Assembly: GCF_944387675.1 (NCBI RefSeq)
Contig: NZ_CALXFV010000004.1
Coordinates: forward strand, 1 to 44,381
Direction: 5' to 3'
Source of the DNA: an uncultured Flavonifractor sp.
GTDB taxonomy: Bacteria > Bacillota > Clostridia > Oscillospirales > Oscillospiraceae
DNA: 44,381 bases
Part shown: piece by piece, positions 31,918 to 40,131 of the stretch
Layout of the letters: each line of letters begins with the position of its first letter
How positions within the stretch are numbered: the first letter of the stretch is position 1
Translations under genes and position numbers: made by a program
The notes under the pieces: generated by a model
The model's input: only the letters and a program-made list of their open reading frames with translations
Told to the model about the DNA's origin: nothing
Databases searched by the model: none

Positions 31918-32490
31918 ATGAGAGATTGGGATGCGCTGTACAGCGCGTGCATGAACTGCAAAAACTGCGCCCTGGCGGACACCAGACACCATGTGGTCTT
32001 CGGCGAGGGGGCCAGGGATGCGGAGGTCATGTTCATCGGGGAGGGTCCCGGCGAGCAGGAGGACCTGACCGGCCGCCCCTTTGTGGGCCGGGCGGGCCAG
32101 CTGCTGGACAACATGCTCACCATGATCGACCTGAAGCGGGAGCGGGTATTCATCGGCAACATTGTCAAATGCCGCCCGCCGGGAAACCGGGACCCGCTGA
32201 ATATCGAACAGGAGGCCTGCATCGGCTACCTGCGCAATCAGGTGGCCCTGATCCGGCCCAAAATCATCGTCTGCCTGGGCCGCATCGCCGCCCTCAAGCT
32301 GATGCGGGAGGACTTTAAAATCACCCGGGAGCACGGCCAGTGGATGGAAAAGGCGGGGGTGTGGATGATGGCCACCTACCACCCCTCCGCCCTGCTTCGG
32401 GATCCGTCCAAGCGGCCCGACGCCTTCGTGGACTTGAAAATCCTCCAGCGTAAAATCCGGGAGTGCTGCACCCACACCTATCCGGGCTGA
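31918..32490 (+). CDS. Uracil-DNA glycosylase, family 4 (iron-sulfur type)
   Basis: About 190 residues; removes uracil from DNA in base-excision repair. Family 4 features: N-terminal [13 protein letters not shown] with Cys pairs for a 4Fe-4S cluster, with two further Cys around [10 protein letters not shown] and EQEACIGYL; the active-site block [21 protein letters not shown]; and the C-terminal TYHPSALLR. The ATG at 31918 is chosen because upstream in-frame starts overlap the promoter. Convergent with gluQ, 14 bases apart. Function secure from family; exact substrate range not. Confidence 0.93.
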   Translation: MRDWDALYSACMNCKNCALADTRHHVVFGEGARDAEVMFIGEGPGEQEDLTGRPFVGRAGQLLDNMLTMIDLKRERVFIGNIVKCRPPGNRDPLNIEQEACIGYLRNQVALIRPKIIVCLGRIAALKLMREDFKITREHGQWMEKAGVWMMATYHPSALLRDPSKRPDAFVDLKILQRKIRECCTHTYPG

Positions 32491-32504
32491 ACCGTTCTTC
32501 CCCC

Positions 32505-33446
32505 TCAGATCTCTGGCCCCACCACCACGTCACCCCTGGGAACCTTGGACCAGGAGAAGGCCGCTGCCAGCGCCGCCGGTTCCACCGGCTCCGGCCGGTC
32601 CAGCTGGCCGGCCCAATACCCCAACAGCCCGGTGAGGGCCTGGGGGGTGTACCGCCGCCGCAGCGCGCCCAGATCCAGATCCCGTTCCCGCTTGGACAGC
32701 CGGCGCCCGTCTGGGGCCACCAGCAGGGGAACGTGGCAAAAGGCGGGCGGGGTCAGCCCCAGCAGCCCATACAGGTAAAGCTGCCGGGGCGTGGAGTCCA
32801 GCAGGTCCCCGCCCCGCACCACCTGATTGATCTCCATGGCGCCGTCGTCCACCACCACCGCCAGCTGATAGGCATATACCCCGTCGGAGCGGCGGAGGAT
32901 GAAGTCCCCGCAGTCCCGCAGCAGGTTTTCCCCAAAGTTTCCCTGCACTCCATCTGTAAAGCAAATTTCCTTGTCTGGTACGCTCAAACGCCAGGCGGGG
33001 CGGCGCGTTTTGGACAGCACCTTCCGCTCTCCATCTGTCAAGTATTTACACTTTCCGGAATAAACCGCCTGTCCGTCGGCGCGATGAGGGGCGGAGGCGG
33101 CCAGGCGCTCGGCCCGGGTGCAGAAGCAGGGGTAGACCAGCCCCTGGCTGGCCAGGTTTTGGAAGGCCTGCGCGTACTGCCGGGTGCGTTGGCTCTGGCG
33201 GTACGGGCCGTGAGGGCCTCCCCTTTCATATCCCTCGTCCCAATCCAGGCCCAGCCAGCGCAGATCGTCGGCCAACTGAGCGGCGTACTCCTCCCGGCAC
33301 CGGTCCGGGTCCAAATCCTCCATCCGCAGCACCATGACGCCTCCGGCGGCCCGCACCGACAGCCAGGCCAGCAGGGCGGAAAACAGGTTGCCCAGGTGCA
33401 TCCGCCCGCTGGGGCTGGGGGCAAACCGTCCCCGCAGCTTTTTCAT
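32505..33446 (-). CDS. gluQ: Glutamyl-Q tRNA(Asp) synthetase
   Basis: 313 residues, a truncated GluRS-like enzyme lacking the anticodon-binding half. It attaches Glu to the queuosine base of tRNA(Asp). Motifs: RFAPSPSGRMHLGNLF (HIGH region, about 7-22), zinc-type Cys pair in YPCFCTRAERL, and RRLSKRERDLDL (KMSKS region). Length fits YadB/GluQ rather than full GluRS (about 480). The ATG is preceded by AAGGAGGGAGCGGT, and a TAAAAT lies a suitable distance upstream. Confidence 0.92.
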   Translation of the reverse strand: MKKLRGRFAPSPSGRMHLGNLFSALLAWLSVRAAGGVMVLRMEDLDPDRCREEYAAQLADDLRWLGLDWDEGYERGGPHGPYRQSQRTRQYAQAFQNLASQGLVYPCFCTRAERLAASAPHRADGQAVYSGKCKYLTDGERKVLSKTRRPAWRLSVPDKEICFTDGVQGNFGENLLRDCGDFILRRSDGVYAYQLAVVVDDGAMEINQVVRGGDLLDSTPRQLYLYGLLGLTPPAFCHVPLLVAPDGRRLSKRERDLDLGALRRRYTPQALTGLLGYWAGQLDRPEPVEPAALAAAFSWSKVPRGDVVVGPEI

Positions 33447-33540
33447 ACCGCTCCCTCCTTCTTGCGCTATTTTACCACAGGGTTCCCCGTTCCGCCATAC
33501 TGGACACAGACCGGCTTGACCGGACAGGAGGTGCAGACCT

Positions 33541-34365
33541 ATGAAGTTTTCCCGGGTACCCCCCTCCGGGGCGATCCACGACCTGGAGCATATCTGGAAC
33601 TATGCCCTGCCCCCCTATCGCATGGCACCCCATGTCTACGGAGTGGGCGGCAACAACGATGTGAGCGTCTATCTGCTGGACAGCGGAGAAGGACTGATCC
33701 TGCTGGACACCGGCATGCGGGAGCTGCTCTATCTGATCGTGGACTCCATCCACCGGCTGGGCTTTGACCCCAGAGACATCCGGGCCATTCTTCTCAGCCA
33801 CGGACATGGGGACCACTGCAACGGGGCCATGCCGCTCCACGCCCTCAGCGGGGCGGAAATCTGGCTGAGCGCGGTGGATGAGCGCTTCTATCAGCAGCAT
33901 CCCATTGCGGAGCTGGGCGTGGTCCCCTTCCCCGTCCACCACCACTATACGGACGGCGGCTGCTTCTCCCTGGGCCGGTTTCAGATCCGCACCCGCTTTA
34001 CTCCGGGCCACACCCCCGGCACCACTTCCTTTTTCTTTACGGATACCGATGAGACCACCGGACGGACCTATCGGCTGGCCATGCACGGCGGGGTGGGAAT
34101 TGACACCATGCGTCCCGCAGCCCTGGCGGCGCTGGACCTGCCCCAGTCCCTGGCCCACACCTTTGTCCGCACCTGCCGGGAGCTGGCCCGGGAGCCGGTG
34201 GACATCTGCCTGCCCAGCCATCTGAACCAGATCAATCTGGCCGCTAACCTGCCGGAGGACCCTATGGACTTCACCCCCTTTGTGGACCCGGAGGTGTGGC
34301 CCGCCCTGATGGCGGACCGGGCGGAGGCGGTGATGGCACTTTATCCCTCCGTGTATCAGAACTGA
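33541..34365 (+). CDS. Metallo-beta-lactamase-fold hydrolase
   Basis: 274 residues. The zinc-binding motif SHGHGDH is near residue 83, preceded by GGNNDVSVYLLDSGEGLILLDTG, and later metal ligands appear as PGHTPGTTSFF near 158 and a final PSHLNQ near 220. The layout resembles the B3-like branch of the superfamily. There is no signal peptide, so a cytoplasmic hydrolase is more likely than a beta-lactamase. ATG with AGGAGG eight bases upstream. Monocistronic; the substrate is unknown. Confidence 0.85.
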   Translation: MKFSRVPPSGAIHDLEHIWNYALPPYRMAPHVYGVGGNNDVSVYLLDSGEGLILLDTGMRELLYLIVDSIHRLGFDPRDIRAILLSHGHGDHCNGAMPLHALSGAEIWLSAVDERFYQQHPIAELGVVPFPVHHHYTDGGCFSLGRFQIRTRFTPGHTPGTTSFFFTDTDETTGRTYRLAMHGGVGIDTMRPAALAALDLPQSLAHTFVRTCRELAREPVDICLPSHLNQINLAANLPEDPMDFTPFVDPEVWPALMADRAEAVMALYPSVYQN

Positions 34366-34375
34366 ACGTTTTCAG

Positions 34376-34403
34376 TTGCTTTTTCCTCCATATCTGATAT
34401 ACT
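34376..34403 (+). promoter_or_regulatory. Promoter of the molybdenum cofactor locus
   Basis: TTGCTT (34376-34381), 16-base spacer, TATACT (34398-34403), ten bases after the preceding gene. It drives the Moco riboswitch leader. Confidence 0.65.
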
Positions 34404-34420
34404 AGACAACATCAGATCCA

Positions 34421-34552
34421 TATCCGCTCCGAGCGGCTCCGTCTAAGGGCTGTCGCCTATGACGCGCCGCCTGGGCCGGCCTGGAAACGGGCCGACCTTC
34501 CGCTTTGAAAAGGGGCCGCTTTCATCTGCCAGGGGGGCGTATGCCCTCCTCA
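34421..34552 (+). ncRNA. Moco-type riboswitch, first copy (transcriptional)
   Basis: Leader RNA of the molybdenum/tungsten cofactor family. GCGGC (34433-34437) pairs with GCCGC further on. Then UAAG and UAUG face each other around a GGC-UGUC-GCC hairpin, matching the 11-nt receptor for a GAAA loop. A helix capped by GAAA (UG-GAAA-CG) follows, then the conserved CUUUGAAAAGG tail. The second copy near 40.05 kb repeats the same parts. A strong terminator follows at once, so control is by premature termination. The identification rests on this repeated architecture plus the surrounding cofactor genes. Confidence 0.85.
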
Positions 34553-34553
34553 G

Positions 34554-34588
34554 GGGGAGCGCCGTTTTGAGAGCGGCGCTCCCCTTTT
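34554..34588 (+). terminator. Expression-platform terminator of the first Moco riboswitch
   Basis: GGGGAGCGCCG (34554-34564) pairs perfectly with CGGCGCTCCCC (34574-34584) around a 9-base loop, followed by TTTT (34585-34588). It lies 32 bases before the first gene. Confidence 0.88.
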
Positions 34589-34620
34589 GACGTGATCGTG
34601 ATAAGGAGGTATCTTCATCC

Positions 34621-35646
34621 ATGAAGCTGATTGAAACCCGGCAGGCGGCGGGTCATGTGCTCTGTCACGACCTGACTCAGATCATCCCCGGCGTCACCAA
34701 GGACGCCCGGTTCCGCAAGGGCCATGTGGTCACCCAGGCGGACATTCCGGTGCTGCTGAGCATGGGGAAGGAGCACCTCTATGTGTGGGAAAAGCAGCCG
34801 GGCATGCTCCATGAGGACGAAGCGGCCCAGCGGCTGCGGGCGCTGTGCCAAAATGAGCACATGCACCCCACGGCGGTGAAGGAGGGCAAGATTGAACTCA
34901 TCGCCGACTGCGACGGCCTGTTCCAGGTGGATGTGGAGCGGCTCAATGCCGTCAACGGGGCGGACGAGCTGATGATTGCCACCCGCCACACCAATACCGC
35001 CGTTCACAAGGGGGACAAGCTGGCCGGCACCCGGATCATTCCCCTGGTCATTGCTGAGGAGAAGCTGCGGGCGGCGGAGGCGCTGGCGGGGGAGGCCCCC
35101 CTGCTCACCCTCACCCCCTGGAAGCTGAAAACCTGCGGCCTTATTACCACCGGCAGCGAGGTGGCCAAGGGCTTGATTGCAGACAGCTTCACCCCGGTTA
35201 TTGTCCAGAAGCTGGCATCCTACGGCATTGAAGTGACAGAGCACTGCCTGCCCGGGGACGACCGGGCCGCTATCACCGCCGCCGCCCTGGACTACAAGGC
35301 CAGGGGCGTGGACCTGATTCTGTGTACCGGGGGGATGAGTGTGGACCCGGACGACCGTACGCCCGGCGCCATCCGGGATACCGGGGCGGAAATCGTGTCC
35401 TACGGTGCGCCGGTGCTGCCGGGGGCCATGTTCCTGCTGGGCTATTTTCAGGACGGCACCCCCATTCTGGGCCTGCCCGGCTGCGTCATGTACGCCAAGG
35501 CCACGGTGTTCGACCTGATGCTCCCCCGAATCGCCGCGGGAGTGCGGGTGAGCCGAGCGGAGCTGCGGGGTCTGGGCCACGGCGGGCTGTGCCTGGGCTG
35601 CGGGGAGTGCCGCTATCCCATCTGCCCCTTCGGGAAGGGTGTGTAA
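34621..35646 (+). CDS. Molybdopterin-binding protein with C-terminal Cys cluster
   Basis: 341 residues. The middle and C-terminal part is a MoCF/MogA-like molybdopterin-binding domain (about 170-310): TCGLITTGSEV, LILCTGGMSVDPDDRTP and PILGLPGCVMYAKATVFD. The N-terminal 160 residues resemble the lead domains of clostridial MoeA-related proteins. The last 20 residues carry CLGCGECRYPICPFGKG, a C-x2-C-x2-C-x4-C arrangement fit for a metal or iron-sulfur centre. The ATG follows AAGGAGGTATC. First gene of the cofactor locus; the stop abuts the moeA GTG. Probably acts with MoeA in metal handling or insertion; exact role unknown. Confidence 0.87.
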   Translation: MKLIETRQAAGHVLCHDLTQIIPGVTKDARFRKGHVVTQADIPVLLSMGKEHLYVWEKQPGMLHEDEAAQRLRALCQNEHMHPTAVKEGKIELIADCDGLFQVDVERLNAVNGADELMIATRHTNTAVHKGDKLAGTRIIPLVIAEEKLRAAEALAGEAPLLTLTPWKLKTCGLITTGSEVAKGLIADSFTPVIVQKLASYGIEVTEHCLPGDDRAAITAAALDYKARGVDLILCTGGMSVDPDDRTPGAIRDTGAEIVSYGAPVLPGAMFLLGYFQDGTPILGLPGCVMYAKATVFDLMLPRIAAGVRVSRAELRGLGHGGLCLGCGECRYPICPFGKGV

Positions 35647-36837
35647 GTGGTCACCGGGATTTCGCTGGAAGAGGCGGTGGCCCGGATAACCGCCCCCCTC
35701 TCCCCTCTGGGGACAGAGGCCGTGCCGGTGGGGCAGGCCCTGGGCCGCACCCTGGCGGTGGATCTTGCCGCCCCTCTGGATCAGCCCCCCTTTGACCGCT
35801 CTCCCCTGGACGGCTACGCCCTCCGCTCCGCCGACATCGCCGGGGCGGACCGGGCGCATCCGGTCCGCCTGCCGGTGGTGGACACTCTATACGCTGGAGA
35901 CGAGGCCCGCCGGCCCCTGGAGAACGGTCAGGCCATCCGCATTATGACAGGGGCCATGCTGCCTCCCGGCTGTGACTGCGTGGCGGCCCAGGAGGACACC
36001 GACCGGGGCAGCCCGGTGTCGGTGTTTGTCTCCTTGAAACCCTTTCAGAATTATGTCTACCAAGGCGAGGACTACCGAAGGGGCGCCCTGCTGCTGGCGG
36101 CAGGCACCCGTCTGGACGCCGCCGCTCTGGGGGTGCTGGCCGGTGCCGGACTCACAGAAGTGGAGGTCTGCCGCAGACCCAAAGTGGGTCTGCTCACCAC
36201 CGGCGACGAGGTGATCTCCCCTGGAAGTCCCCGCCCCGCCGGAAAGATTTACGGGGCCAACCAGGTGTTGCTGGCCGCCCGGCTGTCGGAGCTTGGGTTT
36301 CCCGTACAGGCCACCCATCAAGGAGACAATCCGGATATGGTGGCGGAGGCCATGCGGGAACTGCTGCAAAACTGCGACGTGCTCATCACCACCGGGGGCG
36401 TTTCGGTGGGGGACAGGGATATCTTCCACCAGGCTCTCCCCCTGCTGGGGGCGGAGCGGGTGTTCTGGCGGGTGGACCTGAAGCCGGGTACCCCAGCCAT
36501 GTACGCCACCTGGCGGGGGAAGCCCATTTTATCCCTGTCCGGCAATCCCTTTGCCGCCTTTACCACCTTTGAACTGCTGGCCCGGCCCCTGCTGGCCGCC
36601 CTGTCCGGCGAGGAGGGTCCCCGGTGGACGGAGGGGGTGCTGGACACCCCATTCCCCAAGGCCAGCCCCAGGCGGCGGTTTGTCCGGGGAACATATGTGC
36701 ATGGACACGTCACCCTGCCGGAGGGTCATGCCTCCGGGATGCTCTCCTCCCTGGTGGGATGCAACTGCCTGGCGGAGCTGCCGGCGGGGTCCCCGCCGGC
36801 GGAGGCGGGTACGCGGGTACGAATCCTGCTGCTGTAA
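35647..36837 (+). CDS. moeA: Molybdopterin molybdenumtransferase MoeA
   Basis: 396 residues, standard for MoeA, which inserts molybdate (or tungstate) into adenylylated molybdopterin. The N-terminal region has [20 protein letters not shown] and [14 protein letters not shown]. The MoCF domain (about 175-320) has [25 protein letters not shown] and [12 protein letters not shown]. The C-terminal domain IV ends RVRILLL. The GTG start immediately follows the upstream stop codon (TAA-GTG), with the ribosome site inside the previous gene. Confidence 0.95.
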   Translation: MVTGISLEEAVARITAPLSPLGTEAVPVGQALGRTLAVDLAAPLDQPPFDRSPLDGYALRSADIAGADRAHPVRLPVVDTLYAGDEARRPLENGQAIRIMTGAMLPPGCDCVAAQEDTDRGSPVSVFVSLKPFQNYVYQGEDYRRGALLLAAGTRLDAAALGVLAGAGLTEVEVCRRPKVGLLTTGDEVISPGSPRPAGKIYGANQVLLAARLSELGFPVQATHQGDNPDMVAEAMRELLQNCDVLITTGGVSVGDRDIFHQALPLLGAERVFWRVDLKPGTPAMYATWRGKPILSLSGNPFAAFTTFELLARPLLAALSGEEGPRWTEGVLDTPFPKASPRRRFVRGTYVHGHVTLPEGHASGMLSSLVGCNCLAELPAGSPPAEAGTRVRILLL

Positions 36838-36850
36838 TCTGGAGGTTGTT

Positions 36851-37330
36851 ATGGAACCTGGTTTCAATCACTTTGACAAGGCGGGCAACGCCATTATGGT
36901 AGATGTCACCGAGAAAAGCTCCACCTTCCGTACCGCGGTGGCTGAGGGGAAAATTTTCGTCACCCGGCCCATTCTGGATGCCATCACCGGAGGCGCCGCC
37001 GCCAAGGGAGACGTGCTGGGTGTGGCCCGGGTGGCCGGCATCCTGGCCGCCAAGCGCACTTCCGAGCTCATCCCCCTGTGCCACCCCCTGGCCCTCAGCC
37101 ATCTGTCGGTGGACTTTGAAGTTCTGGAGGCGGAATGTGCCGTCCAGGCCACCTGCACCGCCAAGCTCACCGGTAAAACCGGGGTGGAGATGGAGGCTCT
37201 CACCGGAGTCTCTGTGGCTCTGCTCACCATCTACGATATGTGCAAGGCCATGGGTAAGGGCATGGAGCTGGGGGAGATTCACCTGGTTCACAAGCAGGGC
37301 GGCAAGTCGGGGGTGTATGACCGTGAATAG
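36851..37330 (+). CDS. moaC: Cyclic pyranopterin monophosphate synthase MoaC
   Basis: 159 residues; converts the MoaA product 3',8-cyclo-GTP to cyclic pyranopterin monophosphate. The family blocks are intact: [40 protein letters not shown] near 75 and the catalytic loop [13 protein letters not shown]. The ATG at 36851 follows TGGAGG; the frame is open upstream within moeA but lacks a start signal. It overlaps the next gene's start. Confidence 0.96.
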   Translation: MEPGFNHFDKAGNAIMVDVTEKSSTFRTAVAEGKIFVTRPILDAITGGAAAKGDVLGVARVAGILAAKRTSELIPLCHPLALSHLSVDFEVLEAECAVQATCTAKLTGKTGVEMEALTGVSVALLTIYDMCKAMGKGMELGEIHLVHKQGGKSGVYDRE

Positions 37331-37829
37331 GCCCGTGGTAGTCGCCGTTTCCGGGGTGAAAAATGCGGGCAAAACCACCCTGATCCAGGCTCTGCTCCCG
37401 CAGCTGACAGAGGCGGGGCTTACCGTGGCAGTCATCAAGCATGACGGCCACCAGTTTGACCCGGACCCGCCCGGCACCGATACCGGCCGGTTTATGGCCG
37501 CCGGGGCGGCGGGTACTGCCATTTTTGACGGCGAGAAATTCAAAATTGTGAAAAAGCAGCCGGTGGCGGCGGATATGCTTATCAGCCAATTCCCGGAAGC
37601 CGACCTGATTTTGCTGGAGGGCTTCAAGCACACCGCCTGGCCCAAGGTGGAAGTGGTGCGGGGGGCGGTATCCCAGGCCCCGATATCCGATCCCGCCACC
37701 CTGCTGGCCCTGGTCACCGACCTGGAGCTGCATTTGCCCGGCATCCCCACCCTGCCCCTGGGGAATCCGAAGGCGGCTGCCGGCCTGCTGCTGGATTATA
37801 TCCAAAAGGAGAGAAAACGCCATGCTTGA
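37317..37829 (+). CDS. mobB: Molybdopterin-guanine dinucleotide biosynthesis adaptor MobB
   Basis: About 170 residues, a P-loop GTP-binding protein that assists Moco nucleotide attachment. Walker [10 protein letters not shown] near residue 13, then the MobB-typical [21 protein letters not shown], and the [17 protein letters not shown] block near 97. The ATG at 37317 overlaps moaC by 14 bases, and the 3' end overlaps moaA by 8 bases, so the three are coupled. MobA is not seen in the window. Confidence 0.93.
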   Translation: MTVNRPVVVAVSGVKNAGKTTLIQALLPQLTEAGLTVAVIKHDGHQFDPDPPGTDTGRFMAAGAAGTAIFDGEKFKIVKKQPVAADMLISQFPEADLILLEGFKHTAWPKVEVVRGAVSQAPISDPATLLALVTDLELHLPGIPTLPLGNPKAAAGLLLDYIQKERKRHA

Positions 37830-38796
37830 CGCCCTGGGGCGGAACATCCGCTATCTGCGCATTTCCGTCACAGACCGGTGTAACCTGCGCTGCCGCTACT
37901 GCATGCCAGCGGAGGGGGTGGCCTGGGTGGACCACACCGCCATTCTCACCTACGAGCAGGTGGTGCGCCTGACCGGCCTGTTCGCCGCCCTGGGCGTGGA
38001 CAAGGTGCGCCTCACCGGCGGGGAACCCCTGGTGCGCCGGGGACTGGACCGGCTGGTGGCGGGCATCAAGGCAGTAGCGGGCATCAAAGGGGTATACCTC
38101 ACCACCAACGGCCTGCTGCTGGCCGGGCAGCTGCCCGGCCTGCTGGCAGCGGGTTTGGACGGGGTCAACCTCAGTCTGGATACCCTGGACCGGAGTCAGT
38201 ACGCCTCCCTTACCCGCCGGGATGAGCTGCCCCGGGCGCTGGAGGGGCTGGAGGCCGCCCTGGCCGCCCCCGGCCTGCGGGTAAAGGTCAACTGTGTCCC
38301 CTGTGGGGAAAACGACCGTCAGCTGGTCCCCCTGGCCGCCCTGGCCAGAGACCGGGCGCTGTCGGTGCGCTTTATCGAGCTGATGCCCATCGGTCTGGGG
38401 TCCGCCCTCCCCCGCCGTACCGAGGAAGAGGTGCTGACCATGCTGGAGCAGGCCTTCGGCCCCGCCCTCCCCTGTTCCCAGGAGGGAGACGGCGGGCCGG
38501 GCCGGTATGTCACCTTTCCCGGCTTCCAGGGCAAGGTGGGCTTCATCAGTGCGGTGAGCCACCAGTTCTGTCAGAGCTGTAACCGGGTGCGGCTTACCGC
38601 CGCGGGATTTCTCAAAACCTGCCTGCAATACGACTGCGGGGTGGATCTGAAAGCTCTGTTGGACGCCGGCGCCGACAACGGCGCCCTCACGGCGGCCATT
38701 CGGAGGGCCATTGCCCAAAAGCCGGAGGGGCATCACTTCGGGCAGGCCCCCACCCGCCGGGACGAGGGCCGGAATATGAATCAAATTGGAGGCTAA
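37822..38796 (+). CDS. moaA: GTP 3',8-cyclase MoaA (radical SAM)
   Basis: 324 residues. First enzyme of Moco synthesis. The N-terminal radical SAM cluster CNLRCRYC (Cys20, 24, 27), the SAM-binding GGEPLVR near 73 and the C-terminal cluster Cys (CQSC, then TCL, about 249-266) are all present. The protein ends in the Gly-Gly pair required for activity in this family (MNQIGG). It overlaps mobB by eight bases. Confidence 0.97.
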   Translation: MLDALGRNIRYLRISVTDRCNLRCRYCMPAEGVAWVDHTAILTYEQVVRLTGLFAALGVDKVRLTGGEPLVRRGLDRLVAGIKAVAGIKGVYLTTNGLLLAGQLPGLLAAGLDGVNLSLDTLDRSQYASLTRRDELPRALEGLEAALAAPGLRVKVNCVPCGENDRQLVPLAALARDRALSVRFIELMPIGLGSALPRRTEEEVLTMLEQAFGPALPCSQEGDGGPGRYVTFPGFQGKVGFISAVSHQFCQSCNRVRLTAAGFLKTCLQYDCGVDLKALLDAGADNGALTAAIRRAIAQKPEGHHFGQAPTRRDEGRNMNQIGG

Positions 38797-38800
38797 TGCT

Positions 38801-39238
38801 ATGGGTAAGGTACTTGCCGTCTGCGTCAGCAGGGAAAAGGGTACCCAAAAGCAAAACGTAGGCTCGGCCCACTTTGTGGAGGACTGGGGTATCCAGGGAG
38901 ACGCCCACGCTGGCAAGTGGCACCGGCAGGTATCCCTGCTCTCCCACGAACAGGTGGAGGCCTTCCGGGCCAGAGGGGCCGTGGTAGATGATGGTGCCTT
39001 TGGGGAAAACCTGGTGGTGACGGGGTACGACTTCAAGACCCTGCCCATCGGGACGAAATTCCGGTGCAACGATGTGGTGCTGGAGCTGACCCAGGTGGGA
39101 AAACAGTGCCACAGCCACTGTGAAATTTACAAGGTAATGGGAGACTGCATTATGCCCCGGGAGGGGGTCTTTACCCGTGTGCTCCACGGGGGTACCATCT
39201 CTGTGGGGGATACCCTCGACATTGTGGAGGAGAGATAA
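38801..39238 (+). CDS. Small MOSC-domain protein
   Basis: 145 residues consisting of a MOSC domain, the C-terminal fold of Moco sulfurase. Key parts: WGIQGDAHAGKWHRQVSLL, AFGENLVVTG, LTQVGKQCHSHCEIY with the conserved Cys, and GVFTRVLHGGTISVGD. Such stand-alone MOSC proteins commonly sit beside mogA in anaerobes and probably handle sulfur or Moco delivery. The ATG at 38801 follows TTGGAGG; the upstream in-frame ATG overlaps the end of moaA. Confidence 0.9.
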   Translation: MGKVLAVCVSREKGTQKQNVGSAHFVEDWGIQGDAHAGKWHRQVSLLSHEQVEAFRARGAVVDDGAFGENLVVTGYDFKTLPIGTKFRCNDVVLELTQVGKQCHSHCEIYKVMGDCIMPREGVFTRVLHGGTISVGDTLDIVEER

Positions 39239-39243
39239 TAAGT

Positions 39244-39729
39244 ATGCGAGTGGCTATTCTCACCCTCAGCGACTCCGGCTATGCCGGGGTCCGGGAGAAC
39301 AAAAGCGGCCCGGCCATCCGGAAACTGGTGGAGGCGGCGGGTTACCGGGTGGTGTACACCGCCCTGCTGCCCGACGGGATGGAACCCTTGGCCTCCGAAC
39401 TGAAGCGGCTGTGCGACGGGGATATCGCCGACCTCATTCTCACCACCGGCGGCACCGGCTTCTCTCCCACCGACCTGACCCCGGAGGCCACCCGGTCCGT
39501 GACGGAGCGCCCCGCTCCCGGCATCGCCGAGGCCATGCGGTACCGCTCCCTCCAGATCACTCCCAGAGCCATGCTCTCAAGGGCCGCCGCGGGCATCCGC
39601 AAACGCACCCTAATCGTGAACCTGCCGGGCAGCCCCAAGGCGGTGCGGGAATGCCTGGAATACGCACTCCCCGCCCTGGGCCACGGCCTGGAGATTTTAA
39701 GGGAGACGGCCCACAACTGCGCCCGATAG
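39244..39729 (+). CDS. mogA: Molybdopterin adenylyltransferase MogA/MoaB
   Basis: 161 residues. Adenylates molybdopterin before metal insertion by MoeA. It has the MoCF signature LILTTGGTGFSPTDLTPEAT near 62 and the N-terminal VAILTLSDSGYAG. The ending NLPGSPKAVRECLEYALPAL is typical. It starts five bases after the MOSC gene. Whether it acts as MogA or MoaB cannot be separated by eye. Confidence 0.92.
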   Translation: MRVAILTLSDSGYAGVRENKSGPAIRKLVEAAGYRVVYTALLPDGMEPLASELKRLCDGDIADLILTTGGTGFSPTDLTPEATRSVTERPAPGIAEAMRYRSLQITPRAMLSRAAAGIRKRTLIVNLPGSPKAVRECLEYALPALGHGLEILRETAHNCAR

Positions 39730-39792
39730 ATTTGGTTCCGCCCCCGGAATATCGGGGTTTGGAATAATCACCCCAAAGAAAGGAGGGTCAAA

Positions 39793-40005
39793 ATGAAGCT
39801 CAGTGCGCGCAATCAGCTGAAGGGTACAGTCGTATCCGTGGAGGAAGGCGCAGTCAACGGCATTGTCAAGCTGGATATCGGCGGTGGAAATGTGATCACC
39901 TCTACCATCTCCATGGCCTCTATCCGAGAGCTTGGCCTAAAGGTTGGCTGCACAGCTTACGCCGTCATCAAAGCCACTTCAGTCATGATGGCTGTAGACG
40001 ACTAA
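39793..40005 (+). CDS. mop: Molbindin, oxyanion-binding TOBE-domain protein
   Basis: 70-residue single Mop/TOBE domain: SARNQLKGTVVSVEEGAVNG, then IGGGNVITSTIS and AYAVIKATSVMMAV. Molbindins assemble into rings that store molybdate or tungstate in the cytoplasm. A strong AAAGGAGGG precedes the ATG. It is the last gene before the second Moco-type leader. Confidence 0.95.
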   Translation: MKLSARNQLKGTVVSVEEGAVNGIVKLDIGGGNVITSTISMASIRELGLKVGCTAYAVIKATSVMMAVDD

Positions 40006-40015
40006 CTTCCCGTAA

Positions 40016-40123
40016 AGCTCACTTCGAGCCCGTATCGCCTAAGGGCGCGCCTGTCCGGCGCGCCTACGGCGGCGGGCCGGGGTATATCTGGAAACGGATA
40101 TGCCTACCGTATTTGTAAAGGAG
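40016..40123 (+). ncRNA. Moco-type riboswitch, second copy (translational)
   Basis: Sits directly before modA, just 10 bases after the mop stop. It shares the plan of the first copy. GAGCCCG pairs with CGGGC. UAAG faces UACG across a hairpin with perfect 8-bp arms GGCGCGCC and a UGUCC loop. An ATATC-UG-GAAA-CG-GATAT helix and a GCCUACCGUAUUUGUAAAGG tail follow. The modA ribosome site AAAGGAG (40117-40123) is the end of the tail itself. No terminator and no clear promoter lie here, so ligand binding would mask the ribosome site rather than stop transcription. Confidence 0.82.
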
Positions 40124-40131
40124 TTTTCACC

